Assembly (NCBI GenBank): GCA_007130445.1
Contig: SLSM01000340.1
Span: forward strand, 1 to 27,821
DNA from: Trueperaceae bacterium
Lineage (GTDB): Bacteria; Deinococcota; Deinococci; Deinococcales; Trueperaceae
Direction of reading: 5' to 3'
Length of the DNA stretch: 27,821 nt
Of the stretch, positions 1 to 7,944 are shown piece after piece. The notes below the pieces were generated by a model. It saw only the letters and a list, made by a program, of their open reading frames with translations. It was not told the origin of the DNA and ran no database searches. A program made the translations under genes and the position numbers. Numbering within the stretch: position 1 is the first letter of the stretch; each line of letters starts with the position of its first letter.

Positions 1-58
1 CGGTCTGGGCGAACGCCAGGCCGACGCACGCGACGACGAGCAATGCGAAGCGCTTCAT
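1..58 (-). CDS. Secreted protein, N-terminal signal peptide only (partial)
   Basis: Only the first 19 codons are inside the window; the gene runs off the left edge. Reading leftwards from an ATG at 58 gives MKRFALLVVACVGLAFAQT, a typical Sec signal peptide: positive n-region (KR), hydrophobic core and an AFA-Q type cleavage site. A strong Shine-Dalgarno AAGGAGG (70-64) sits five bases before the ATG, which fixes the start. The mature protein cannot be identified. It is transcribed divergently from the serine hydrolase at 183. Confidence 0.75.
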   Translation of the reverse strand, partial: MKRFALLVVACVGLAFAQT

Positions 59-121
59 GACTGCCTCCTTCGGGGGGCTGTACGCGCCGACCGGCGCGCG
101 CGAGCCGCGTTCGGTCGGTGT

Positions 122-132
122 GTGACGGTCAC
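122..132. repeat. Small palindrome in the divergent promoter region
   Basis: GTGAC-G-GTCAC is a perfect 5-1-5 inverted repeat. It falls at the predicted transcription start of the minus-strand secreted gene and upstream of the plus-strand promoter, which fits an operator. It is short enough to be chance. Confidence 0.3.
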
Positions 133-134
133 CT

Positions 135-164
135 AACGTACCACTCCTAGACCACCTGGGTCAA
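135..164 (-). promoter_or_regulatory. Candidate sigma70-type promoter for the secreted protein
   Basis: On the minus strand TTGACC (164-159) is followed after 18 bases by TACGTT (140-135). Transcription would start near 128 and give a leader of about 70 bases carrying the AAGGAGG site. It overlaps the oppositely directed promoter of the serine hydrolase. Confidence 0.5.
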
Positions 165-176
165 TCGTGCTACCTT
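148..176 (+). promoter_or_regulatory. Candidate promoter giving a leaderless serine hydrolase mRNA
   Basis: TAGACC (148-153), a 17-base spacer and TACCTT (171-176) lie just before the ATG at 183. Only six bases separate the -10 box from the start codon, and no Shine-Dalgarno is present, so the mRNA should begin at or next to the ATG. The same spacing recurs at other genes in this window. Confidence 0.5.
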
Positions 177-182
177 GCCGGT

Positions 183-1253
183 ATGCGCATCCCAGACGCG
201 GCGCGCGCCGCGCTCGAACAGGCCGTCGCGCGCGCCGAGGTACCCGGCGGCGTCGCCGCGATCGTAGACGCGGGCGGAGCCAGCGACGTCATCGCCGCGG
301 GCGTGACCCGGCTCGGCGGCGACGACGTCCGCATCACCACCCGCTTCGACCTCGCCTCGCTCACCAAGGTGGTCGCCACGCTGCCGTGCGTGCTGCGGCT
401 CGCCAGCGACGGCGAGCTCTCGCTGGATGATCGCGTCGGCCGCTTCTTCGTCAACGCCGGGTGGTTCCAGACCCCCAGCCTGGCCGATGTGCCGCTGCGC
501 TCGTTGCTCACGCACACCGCCGGCCTGCGCAACTGGGTCCCGCTCTTCGCCCGGGTCTCCGAGCGCAGGACCGCCCTCGCGGCCGTCCTCCAAGCACCGG
601 TCGCCGACGCGGGCCAGGTGCACTACACCGACGTCGGCTTCATGCTCCTGGGCGCCGTCGTCGAGCGGGTCACCGGGCAGCGTCTCGACGCCGCCGCCAA
701 CGCGCTCGTGTTCGAGCCTCTCGGCATGCGCCGGACCGGCTTCGGCCCCATCGGCAGCGACGACGTCGCCGCAACCGAGCTCTGCGGCTGGCGCGGCCGA
801 TTGCTCGTCGGCGAGGTCCACGACGAGAACGCCACCGTCTGGGACGGCGTCGCGGGGCACGCCGGGCTGTTCGCCGACGCCGCCGACCTGGCCTGCTACG
901 CGGCCGCCTGGCTGCGCCGCGATCCCGTCCTCGGCACGGCCGAGACGCTCTCCGACGCCACGCGACCCCACGCTCACGGCGGCGACGGCAGCGTCCGAGG
1001 ACTCGGCTGGCTGCTCGCCCACGCGGGCGTGTTCGCCGGCGAACACGCCCGTGGGTACGGGCACACCGGCTTCACCGGCACCTCGTTGTGGCTCGACCCC
1101 GACGTCGGCCTGGCCTCGATCCTCCTGACCAACCGGGTGCACCCCCGCCGCGACCATCCCAGCCGCATCACCGAACTGCGTCCGGCGTTCCACGGCGCGG
1201 CGCACGGCCGCCCTGGTCCGGTGCCGGCCGCCGCCGGCGCGGGGGCGGCATGA
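183..1253 (+). CDS. Serine hydrolase, beta-lactamase class C fold (AmiE-like)
   Basis: The 356-residue protein has the marks of the beta-lactamase/penicillin-binding fold: SLTK with Ser59 and Lys62 (SxxK), LLTHTAGL, a YTD at the YxN position, and HTG in GHTGFTGTS. Bacillus subtilis AmiE (YbbE), an N-acetylmuramyl-L-alanine amidase of muropeptide rescue, belongs to this fold and is encoded beside murQ. Here the gene overlaps anmK by 4 bp (ATGA) and murQ lies about 1.8 kb downstream, so a muropeptide amidase or peptidase role is the best inference. No signal peptide is visible, so it is probably cytoplasmic, unlike the secreted Bacillus enzyme. The start follows a leaderless-type promoter. An esterase or D-aminopeptidase is the main alternative. 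Confidence 0.85.
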   Translation: MRIPDAARAALEQAVARAEVPGGVAAIVDAGGASDVIAAGVTRLGGDDVRITTRFDLASLTKVVATLPCVLRLASDGELSLDDRVGRFFVNAGWFQTPSLADVPLRSLLTHTAGLRNWVPLFARVSERRTALAAVLQAPVADAGQVHYTDVGFMLLGAVVERVTGQRLDAAANALVFEPLGMRRTGFGPIGSDDVAATELCGWRGRLLVGEVHDENATVWDGVAGHAGLFADAADLACYAAAWLRRDPVLGTAETLSDATRPHAHGGDGSVRGLGWLLAHAGVFAGEHARGYGHTGFTGTSLWLDPDVGLASILLTNRVHPRRDHPSRITELRPAFHGAAHGRPGPVPAAAGAGAA

Positions 1254-2473
1254 CGCCCCCGCGCGGCCCGACCTGGCCAGCCGAACCGGCTGGGAGTCCG
1301 CCGGCCATGACGGTGCTGGCTCTCATGAGCGGCACGTCGCTCGACGGCATGGACCTCGTGGTGGCACGCCTGGCGTCCGACGGTCCGAGCGTGCGCGCAG
1401 AGGTGCTCGAGCGCGTCTCGGCGCCGTACCCCGCCGACCTGCGCAGACGCCTGGTCGCGGCGCTCGAGGAGGGCGCGGCCGACCTGCGTGAGCTCACGCA
1501 GCTGCATGCCGAGATCGGCCACGCCTACGCCGACGCCTGCGGACCCGTCGCGGATCGCCACGCGCTCGACCTGATCGCCCTCTCGGGCCAGAACGTCTAC
1601 CACGTGCCGCGCGTCGATGAGCAGCGGGGTTGGCGGACCCGCTCGACACTCCAGTTGGGTGAGGCCGCGCACACGCTGGAGCGGTGTCGGGTCCCGGTCG
1701 CCTGCGACTTCCGCCAGTCGGACGTCGCGGCCGGCGGGCAGGGGGCGCCGCTGGTCTCGTTCGGCGACCTCGCCCTGCACTGGCGCCCTGGCGTCGCGCG
1801 CGCGATCCACAACGTCGGCGGCATCGCGAACCTCACCTGGCTCCCGCCGCGGCTCGAGCCGGGCGCCGTGGTCGCGTTCGACACCGGCCCCGGGAACTGC
1901 CTCATCGACGAGGCCGTCGAGCGCTCGTTCGGCGCCGAGTACGACGAGGACGGCCGGATCGCCGCGGTCGGTCGGGTCGACGCCGACGTGATCAACGCGC
2001 TGATGCGACACCCCTACCTGGCGCTGCCGTTCCCGAAGACCACCGGCCGCGAGGTGTTCGCGCTTGCGCGTCTGGAGCGCGACCTCGGCCTGTCGTTCGG
2101 CGCGCTCGCGCCAGCCGACCTGGTCGCCACGCTGACGGCGTTCACCGCGGCGAGCATCGCGCACGCCTACGAGCAACTGCGGCGCGACCGGCCGCTCGAC
2201 GAGGTCCTCGTGGCGGGCGGTGGCGCAGCCAACGCCACACTCATGTCCATGCTGCGCGAGCGCATCGACGTGAGCGTCCACACCTTCGACGAGCTCGGCA
2301 TGGTGTCGAAGGACCGCGAAGCGCTGGCCTTCGCGGTCATGGCCTACATGGGTTTCACGGGTCGCGCCGGGACCCTCCCGGGCGCGACCGGCGCGGTGCG
2401 TGCGGTGGTGGCTGGGAAGTACCTGTGGCCGCAGGCGCTCGATCCGTGGACGACGGACGGCGCTTCCGCATGA
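1250..2473 (+). CDS. anmK: Anhydro-N-acetylmuramic acid kinase
   Basis: AnmK phosphorylates 1,6-anhydro-MurNAc, released by lytic transglycosylases, to MurNAc-6-phosphate in the cytoplasm; MurQ then acts on the product. Family motifs are clear: MSGTSLDGMD near the N-terminus, HNVGGIANLT, FDTGPGN (Asp211 by this start, matching the catalytic base of E. coli AnmK), VAGGGAAN, and an ending around GATGA-VVAGK. The ATG at 1250 overlaps the upstream stop as ATGA, implying translational coupling, and gives 407 residues. The ATG at 1307 gives 388, has GGGAG ten bases upstream and puts MSGTSLDG at residue 7, closer to the 369-residue E. coli protein. Either start may be used. The 3' end overlaps the convergent GNAT gene. 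Confidence 0.95.
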   Translation: MTPPRGPTWPAEPAGSPPAMTVLALMSGTSLDGMDLVVARLASDGPSVRAEVLERVSAPYPADLRRRLVAALEEGAADLRELTQLHAEIGHAYADACGPVADRHALDLIALSGQNVYHVPRVDEQRGWRTRSTLQLGEAAHTLERCRVPVACDFRQSDVAAGGQGAPLVSFGDLALHWRPGVARAIHNVGGIANLTWLPPRLEPGAVVAFDTGPGNCLIDEAVERSFGAEYDEDGRIAAVGRVDADVINALMRHPYLALPFPKTTGREVFALARLERDLGLSFGALAPADLVATLTAFTAASIAHAYEQLRRDRPLDEVLVAGGGAANATLMSMLRERIDVSVHTFDELGMVSKDREALAFAVMAYMGFTGRAGTLPGATGAVRAVVAGKYLWPQALDPWTTDGASA

Positions 2474-2924
2474 TGGTCTCGTCGAGCCCTGGGAGCACGT
2501 AGTCGTGGATTCGTCCGATCGCCTCGAACCCGCGCCGCTCGTAGAAGCCGCGGGCACCCTCGTTGTCGTCGTTGACGAGCAGGAACAGGTCGTCGGCCCG
2601 CTCGAACGCCCACGCCTCGCACGCATCCATGAGCGCCGTGCCGATGCCGCGACCGGCCGCCGTGCTCGCCACGGCGAGGAGCCGCAGGTACGGGCTGCGC
2701 GCGAAGGCGCCGCTCGGCACGAGCCAGGCGACGCCGAGGATGCGTCCGTCCAGGACGGCCGCCTCGAACCGATCGCCGGCTTCGATGCCTACGCGCCAGG
2801 CGCGTTCGAGCGCCTCGACCGTGGCGCCGTAGCGCTCGAAGAGCGGCTGCTCCGCGACGAGCGTTGCGGCGTCGCGAAGCGATTGCGGCGGCAGATCGAT
2901 GATCGACGGTGCGCTCACGTCCAC
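2355..2924 (-). CDS. GNAT-family N-acetyltransferase
   Basis: A 189-residue protein starting at GTG (2924); an in-frame GTG two codons later is an alternative. The acetyl-CoA loop is seen as AAGRGIGTALMDACE (about residues 89-103), followed by LFLLVNDDNEGARGFYERRGF, the usual GNAT motif B with a Y-x-x-x-GF element. The substrate cannot be told. The recognisable domain ends near IMRKRRP; the last 35-39 residues are Pro/Arg-rich and are encoded opposite the 3' end of anmK, a 119-bp convergent overlap. The gene lies between anmK and murQ on the opposite strand and diverges from murQ. Confidence 0.85.
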   Translation of the reverse strand: MDVSAPSIIDLPPQSLRDAATLVAEQPLFERYGATVEALERAWRVGIEAGDRFEAAVLDGRILGVAWLVPSGAFARSPYLRLLAVASTAAGRGIGTALMDACEAWAFERADDLFLLVNDDNEGARGFYERRGFEAIGRIHDYVLPGLDETIMRKRRPSSTDRAPAATGTSQPPPHAPRRSRPGGSRRDP

Positions 2925-2971
2925 GATGCGCTCGGTCGCGCGCTCACGGCGTGGTCGTGGACGGCTCGTCG

Positions 2972-3000
2972 CGGACCTGTCATGTCCACGTTCATATCAT
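2972..3000 (+). promoter_or_regulatory. Candidate murQ promoter
   Basis: TATCAT (2995-3000) is a good -10 box. A weak -35 (CGGACC, 2972-2977) lies 17 bases upstream. A leader of roughly 37 bases carrying GAAAGGA (3029-3035) would precede the murQ ATG. This would let murQ be transcribed apart from anmK. Confidence 0.4.
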
Positions 3001-3043
3001 CCGGCCGACGCGCGCATGGTGCGCCGGCGAAAGGACGACTCGC

Positions 3044-3925
3044 ATGACCGAAGGCATCGATCCGCGCTACGCCGACTTCGAGACGTGGCCGATGGAGCGG
3101 CGCGTCCGCGCGCTGATCGAGGCGAACGAGCGGGCCGTCGCGGCCGCCGTCGCAGCCGTACCCGCCTTGACCCTGGCTGCGGAGGGCATCGCCGCGCGAC
3201 TGGCGAGTGGCGGCAGGCTGGTCTACGCCGGGGCGGGTACGTCGGGACGCCTGTCGCTCCAGGACGCGGCCGAGTTGCCCCCTACGTTCGACTTCACCCG
3301 CACCGTGGTGCTGCTCGCCGGCGGCGCCGAGGCGGGCACCACCGCCAAGGAGGGCGCCGAGGACGAGTCCGGAGACGGCGCCGCGGCGGTCGACGCCGCT
3401 TCCGTCGGACCAGGCGACGCGTTGGTGGGCATCGCGGCCAGCGGCCGCACGCCCTACACGGTGGCGGCCGTTCGCCGGGCGCGCGAGCGTGGGACGTTCA
3501 CGGTCGGCATCGCCAACAACGCGGACACGCCCCTCCTGGAGGCGGCCGACGTCGCGGTGCTGCTCGACACCGGCCCGGAGGTGGTGGCGGGCTCGACGCG
3601 CATGGTGGCCGGCACGGCGCAGAAGATCGCACTGAACGCGCTGTCGAGTGCGCCGATGGTGGAACTCGGCGCGGTGCACGGCAACTTGATGGTCGCCATG
3701 CGCCCCACCAACGCGAAGCTCCGGCACCGGGCCATCGACATCGTGGCCGTCGCGAGCGCCACCACGCAGGCCGACGCCGAGCGTGCACTGCGCTCCTGCG
3801 GTGGCGACATCCGCTGCGCCATCGTCCATCTGGGGAGCGGTCTGGCACCCGACGCAGCGAGCGCTCTGCTGGCGCTGCACGGAGGCCGAGCGAGTCTCGC
3901 CCTGGCGGCGCACGCCAGGCGCTGA
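3044..3925 (+). CDS. murQ: N-acetylmuramic acid 6-phosphate etherase
   Basis: MurQ cleaves the D-lactyl ether of MurNAc-6-phosphate to give GlcNAc-6-phosphate, joining cell-wall recycling to amino-sugar metabolism. The 293-residue protein is collinear with E. coli MurQ: GGRLVYAGAGTSGRL (57-70), AAELPPT with Glu77, EGAED with Glu106 (matching E. coli Glu83 and Glu114), the SIS-domain phosphosugar site VGIAASGRTPY (128-138), EVVAGSTRMVAGTAQK and VHGNLMV. The ATG at 3044 is chosen because GAAAGGA lies eight bases upstream and the N-terminus MTEGIDPRYADFETW fits the family; the longer in-frame extension to 2909 runs through the promoter. A GNAT gene on the other strand separates it from anmK. Confidence 0.97.
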   Translation: MTEGIDPRYADFETWPMERRVRALIEANERAVAAAVAAVPALTLAAEGIAARLASGGRLVYAGAGTSGRLSLQDAAELPPTFDFTRTVVLLAGGAEAGTTAKEGAEDESGDGAAAVDAASVGPGDALVGIAASGRTPYTVAAVRRARERGTFTVGIANNADTPLLEAADVAVLLDTGPEVVAGSTRMVAGTAQKIALNALSSAPMVELGAVHGNLMVAMRPTNAKLRHRAIDIVAVASATTQADAERALRSCGGDIRCAIVHLGSGLAPDAASALLALHGGRASLALAAHARR

Positions 3926-3966
3926 CGCGAGCCAGTCGCCTCGGAGGTCCCGCGGCTCATCCGCGG
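3901..3966. terminator. Two short hairpins between convergent murQ and GGDEF genes
   Basis: CCTGGCG-GCGCA-CGCCAGG (3901-3919) forms a 7-bp stem just before the murQ stop. CCGCGG-CTCAT-CCGCGG (3950-3966) forms a 6-bp stem in the 42-base gap before the GGDEF stop. Neither has a T-run, so they are at best weak or factor-assisted bidirectional terminators. Confidence 0.3.
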
Positions 3967-3967
3967 T

Positions 3968-5422
3968 TCAGCGTGGTGCCTGGCGCTGCCGCGCACGGCC
4001 CGCGCGACCGTCCTTCACCGCGAACATGGCGTCGTCCGCGGCCTTCAGCAGACGGTCCGGCGCGTCGGCGTCGTCGGGGAAGAGCGCCACGCCGATGCTG
4101 GCACCGAGGGTCACCTTGCCGTCCGGGACGTCGTACGGCTCGCGCAACGCGCAGTCGAGCTTGTCGGCCACGTGCGTGGCGTGCTCGCGCGTGACGGGGT
4201 GCTCGATGAGGACGACGAACTCGTCGCCACCGATGCGGGCGACGGTGTCCTCGGCACGCAGCCCGGACCGGAGTCGTTGCGCGACCTGGCGCAGCACGGC
4301 GTCACCGGCGGCGTGACCGTGACGGTCGTTGACGGGCTTGAAACCATCGAGGTCGACCAGCAGCAGCGCGACGCAGCGTTCGTGGCGCCGTGCGCCGGCG
4401 ATGGCCTGCTCCAAGCGTTGGTGATGCAACAGCCGATTGGGCAAGCCCGTGAGCTCGTCGTGCGTGGCGACGTGGACCAGCCGGCGTTCGAGCTCCAGGC
4501 GTTGCATGGCCACCGCGACCTGGACGGCGAGCGCTTCGGCGATGCCGAGGGCCCTGTCGCCGAAGGCATCGCGCGTGCGGAAGCTGTCGAGGTTGAGGTA
4601 TGCCACCGCTGTGCCGGCCACGACGACTGGCACCGCGAGGGTGCTGCGGATCTCGTCGAGACGACCGTAGGTGGTCAGGACCTCGCTGACCTGCTTGTCG
4701 CCGATGGCGTGCGCGCCTGCGTAGTCGACGATGCGCGGTCGATTGCCGGCGCCGATCGTCATCTGTGTCGCCGGGATGTGGGCGCCCTGCAACCCCGCGA
4801 GATCGAACCCGACCGCGGCAGCGAAGCGGAAGTGGTCGTCGGGCTCGAGCACGACGATGCTGCCGGCATCGGCGCCCGGCACGAGGTCGACCGCACGCTC
4901 GATCACGTGCTGGTAGAAGCGTTCGTCGAGATCGCGTCTGAGGAGGTCGTTGGTCAACGCCACCAGGGCGGTACGCAGGTCGATCTCGCGCTCGAGCTCG
5001 CCGTGTCTCTCGGCGGTCGCGGTGACGTCGGTGATGACGCCGTAGAAGGCCACACCGCCGTCGTGTCGCTCCTCGGGGCGCGCGACCATGCGAACCCAGC
5101 GTTCGCTGCGGTCGTGCGCCAGGCGGAAGGTGTGGTCGGCGTTCTCGAGCGTCTCGATCGCCCTCCGGATCGCGTGCAGCAAGGCGGCGCGATCGTCGGG
5201 GTGCACGTTCGTCAAGGCGCTGCGCCCGCCATTCGCCAGGGCGCCCGTGTCGATGCCGTAGTTCGCCGCGCTGGTGGCCGTGACATACGGGAAGCGAATC
5301 GTCCCGCCTGGATCGACGTCGAGCTGGAACAGCACACCCGGCACGCGCTCGAGGAGGCGCCGTTCGGGAGCCTCGTCATGGAGCGCGTGCTGCAGGGGTA
5401 GGGGGCGCTCTTCGGCCGTCAC
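3968..5422 (-). CDS. PAS-GAF-GGDEF diguanylate cyclase
   Basis: A 484-residue soluble sensor enzyme making c-di-GMP from two GTP. In order: a PAS fold (about 27-136, with the PAC-like ending FYGVITDVTATAERHGELE), a GAF domain (about 165-305) and a GGDEF domain (about 318-475, HDELTGLPNR to the end). The active-site motif GGDEF is intact (399-403 by count) and is preceded five residues earlier by RAED (RxxD), so the inhibitory c-di-GMP site is present. No EAL domain or membrane segment is seen. The GTG at 5422 is chosen over the longer open frame because TATCGT (5434-5429) lies six bases before it, as at other leaderless starts here. The sensed signal is unknown. Confidence 0.93.
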   Translation of the reverse strand: MTAEERPLPLQHALHDEAPERRLLERVPGVLFQLDVDPGGTIRFPYVTATSAANYGIDTGALANGGRSALTNVHPDDRAALLHAIRRAIETLENADHTFRLAHDRSERWVRMVARPEERHDGGVAFYGVITDVTATAERHGELEREIDLRTALVALTNDLLRRDLDERFYQHVIERAVDLVPGADAGSIVVLEPDDHFRFAAAVGFDLAGLQGAHIPATQMTIGAGNRPRIVDYAGAHAIGDKQVSEVLTTYGRLDEIRSTLAVPVVVAGTAVAYLNLDSFRTRDAFGDRALGIAEALAVQVAVAMQRLELERRLVHVATHDELTGLPNRLLHHQRLEQAIAGARRHERCVALLLVDLDGFKPVNDRHGHAAGDAVLRQVAQRLRSGLRAEDTVARIGGDEFVVLIEHPVTREHATHVADKLDCALREPYDVPDGKVTLGASIGVALFPDDADAPDRLLKAADDAMFAVKDGRAGRARQRQAPR

Positions 5423-5428
5423 GACACA

Positions 5429-5434
5429 ACGATA
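5429..5434 (-). promoter_or_regulatory. -10 box of the diguanylate cyclase gene
   Basis: TATCGT on the minus strand ends six bases before the GTG start, predicting a leaderless mRNA. No clear -35 hexamer could be assigned. Confidence 0.45.
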
Positions 5435-5480
5435 GCAATGTCCACTTACCGAACTCGCATCGTGTGCCCGTGTGCGTGGG

Positions 5481-7157
5481 TCACGGCATGGGGTCGCGAC
5501 GGGCGTCCCTGACGGTGTGCGTGCGATCATGGTCGGCACCGCACATCGTCTCGTCCCAACCGGTGGTGGCGCTGAGCACACTCGGCTTCACGTCGCCCCG
5601 GCGCTGGCCACGTGCCGCGGCTGCCGCCTCGAAGCGCGAGGCGCCGTCCGTCACCGCGACCACCAGGGGCGGCCCCAACTGGCCGAGGGCCCGGGCGTAG
5701 GCGTAGTGCGGATTCGTCGACAGGCCCAGTTCGAAGGCCGTGAGCAGGTCGGCGTGGTGCTCCGGCGCCACCCCTTCCAGGTACAGACGGTACGCGGGTG
5801 GGCGCGTCTTCGAGTCGCAGGCGAGCAGCGCGAAGCGCGGCTCGAGGCGGAGCGCTTGGCACGCCGTGTCGAGCGCGTGTCGGACGTGCGGTTCGTGGAG
5901 CTTCTCGCCGACGTGGTCGCTGACGCTCGACACGCGCCCCAGGAAGCGCAGCGTCGGCGTGCGCCGGTGGTGCCCTTCGACGCGCACCAGGTCACCGAGC
6001 CGGTAGCGGAAGAGGACGCCCGTCGTGACGACGACCTCGTACGTGGCGCCAGGGTCCAGCTGGTGGGCGAAGTGGCAGGCACCGCCGGCGTCCAGGAACT
6101 CGAACACGTGCGAGCGCAGCGCCAGGACTGGCGCAGCTGCGCCGTGCAGCGGCAGCGTCACGAACGCCTCGGTGGCGATCAGGCCCTTGCCCTGCTGGGT
6201 CGCCTGCGGCAGCCGCCGCGCCAGTTCGCGGGCCGGACGCTCGGACGCGGCGTCGCTCCAGCACGACACCAGGCGCAGCTCGGGCCAGAGCGCCCGACCG
6301 ACGTCGACCGGCTCGCCCCGCAGCGCCGCCTGGAGTCTGGTGGCGGCGGCGCGGTCGGGCGACCGCGCGAGCGCGGGGAGACTGGGGCCATCGGGTGGTG
6401 TGCACGTTCCGCGCTCGAGGTCCTCGACGAGGCGCTCGGCGTGCGTCGGGAGCGCGTCGAGCAGGATCGTGAAGAACGACGGGTTCCACACCGACACCAC
6501 ACGCAACCGCGCCTTGGCGACGAGGTGGAGCAGGCTGGCGTGTCGGAAGTCGCCGGCGCGCTGGAGCGTGCGGACACCGGCCGGCACGGCGAGGACGCCG
6601 TTCGCGAGGGCTGCGCCCAGGCGACCGAGGTAGGCGGTATCGGCGTCGAAACCGATCGGGACGCCGCCGACGCTGTGGGTGTCGCGCTGCAAGGCGGGGC
6701 TGAGCGACCAGTAGGCGGGACCTGTCATGAGGCTCGGGTCGTGGCTGAACAGGTCGACGATCCACGGCGCGATCGCACGACCGAACGCGCGCCGGAGGTC
6801 GCGGGTGGTGGGGATGCGCTTCGCGCCCGCGGTGCTGCCGCTGGTGGGTTCGAGTGCGAGGACCGGGTCGTCGCCGAGCACGTTCGGCTCACCCGCTTCG
6901 ACACGTTGGAGGTAGGGGAGGTGGCTGGCGTGGTCGCCGAGCGGCAGGGCGTGGTGGAGGTCGGCGAGACGATCGACGCGCGAGAGGTCGAAGTCGCGCC
7001 CGATCGCGCTCGGCGCCGCGCCGCGCATCAGCCGGCGGAGCAGTCGCTCCTGGATGGCCTCCGGGTCGGCGCACGCGCGCCAGAAGGCGCGCGCATCAGC
7101 GACGAGGCTGGCGGCCCACAGCCCGTTCGCGAGCGCCGCACGGGCTCGCTCAGGCAC
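5481..7157 (-). CDS. GH3-family acyl-adenylating enzyme
   Basis: The 558-residue protein belongs to the GH3 branch of the adenylate-forming superfamily. Plant members activate jasmonate or auxin with ATP and join them to amino acids; bacterial members mostly lack known substrates. Visible motifs are the ATP loop EPTSGSTAGAKRIP (103-116), GLIATEAF (325-332) and FRYRLGDLVRV (383-393). Length is close to plant GH3 proteins (about 600). The start is GTG at 7157, overlapping the upstream gene by 8 bp, so it is the last gene of the five-gene operon. In that setting it probably activates a carboxylate made or modified by the radical SAM enzymes and transfers it to an amine or other acceptor. Confidence 0.88.
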   Translation of the reverse strand: MPERARAALANGLWAASLVADARAFWRACADPEAIQERLLRRLMRGAAPSAIGRDFDLSRVDRLADLHHALPLGDHASHLPYLQRVEAGEPNVLGDDPVLALEPTSGSTAGAKRIPTTRDLRRAFGRAIAPWIVDLFSHDPSLMTGPAYWSLSPALQRDTHSVGGVPIGFDADTAYLGRLGAALANGVLAVPAGVRTLQRAGDFRHASLLHLVAKARLRVVSVWNPSFFTILLDALPTHAERLVEDLERGTCTPPDGPSLPALARSPDRAAATRLQAALRGEPVDVGRALWPELRLVSCWSDAASERPARELARRLPQATQQGKGLIATEAFVTLPLHGAAAPVLALRSHVFEFLDAGGACHFAHQLDPGATYEVVVTTGVLFRYRLGDLVRVEGHHRRTPTLRFLGRVSSVSDHVGEKLHEPHVRHALDTACQALRLEPRFALLACDSKTRPPAYRLYLEGVAPEHHADLLTAFELGLSTNPHYAYARALGQLGPPLVVAVTDGASRFEAAAAARGQRRGDVKPSVLSATTGWDETMCGADHDRTHTVRDARRDPMP

Positions 7158-7944
7158 CGTCAGCGCCGCCCGTGTGGCCGCCCGTAGGATCGACCGGCGT
7201 CGGCCCGAGCCCGAGGACGCGCCGGCCCGCCCGGGTCAGGTTGGCGTGGTCGAGCGCGGCGAGGCACACGAGTTCGTCGCCCTCGGTGTGCCCGGGGTTC
7301 AGCCGGACGAAGGTGGCCACGTGCGGATCGCCCGGGCGGTCCGCGACGTCCGCGACGCCCGAACGCAACGGGGTCGGGCGCTCGAGCCGGACGATGCCGG
7401 TCGCAGGGGCGTAGCGCTCGCCATAGCGCGAGCGGGCCAGTGCGTGGCGCACCGCGCCCTCGAAGGCGTCGGGCTCGTGCCCGTCCGCGGGGACGTAGCG
7501 CCTGAAGAACAGGGGGAGGAAGCGGTACGTCTTGTAGCCGGCGCTGATCAGGAGCCAGTACACGCGCCGGCCGGGTGCGGCGCGCCGGGTGCGTGCGGCG
7601 TCCTCGAACACCGCGCGACCCCACGTCCGGGCGAGTTCGGCGTCGCCTCGAGCCGACGCGGCGACGATGGTGTCGCCAGAGAAGAACGCCGTGATAGCAG
7701 TAGAACACACCTCCACCTGCAGCTCCGTGAGCGTCGAGAAGCCGACGATCGATCCGGAGCGTCGCAGCACGACGGCGCGGTCCTTCTCGTCCAGGTCGGC
7801 GTCGAACCCGGCAGCGTCGACGCCCTCGTAGTGCGCGCGCATCAGGTCGAGCATGGCGGCGCGGTCGGCCGAGGTCAGGTCTGTGACGGCGACGACACTC
7901 CCACCGTCGGACCCGCTCGCATCATGCTCAGAGGCGTGCTGCAT
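7150..7944 (-). CDS. Conserved hypothetical protein, possibly GNAT-like
   Basis: A 264-residue soluble protein. I recognise a family look rather than a function: VGFSTLTEL with ITAFFSGDT resembles the strand pattern of a GNAT fold, followed by the blocks YWLLISAGYKTYRFLPLFF, YGERYAPATGIVR and VRLNPGHTEGDELVCLAAL. A canonical R-x-x-G-x-G acetyl-CoA loop is not evident, so the fold is tentative. The gene starts 17 bp inside the end of the two-domain GNAT gene and its stop overlaps the GH3 start by 8 bp, so it is co-translated within the operon and presumably serves the same pathway. Confidence 0.75.
   Translation of the reverse strand: MQHASEHDASGSDGGSVVAVTDLTSADRAAMLDLMRAHYEGVDAAGFDADLDEKDRAVVLRRSGSIVGFSTLTELQVEVCSTAITAFFSGDTIVAASARGDAELARTWGRAVFEDAARTRRAAPGRRVYWLLISAGYKTYRFLPLFFRRYVPADGHEPDAFEGAVRHALARSRYGERYAPATGIVRLERPTPLRSGVADVADRPGDPHVATFVRLNPGHTEGDELVCLAALDHANLTRAGRRVLGLGPTPVDPTGGHTGGADGA

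Noticed and set aside
461..1249. N-terminal extension of anmK to 461
   Set aside because: It overlaps the serine hydrolase in another frame and shows no domain. AnmK begins at 1250 or 1307.
974..2626. 550-residue minus-strand open frame across anmK
   Set aside because: It lies opposite anmK and the serine hydrolase, which have full family motifs. Its translation is rich in Arg, Gly and Ala with no domain; long antisense frames are expected at this GC content.
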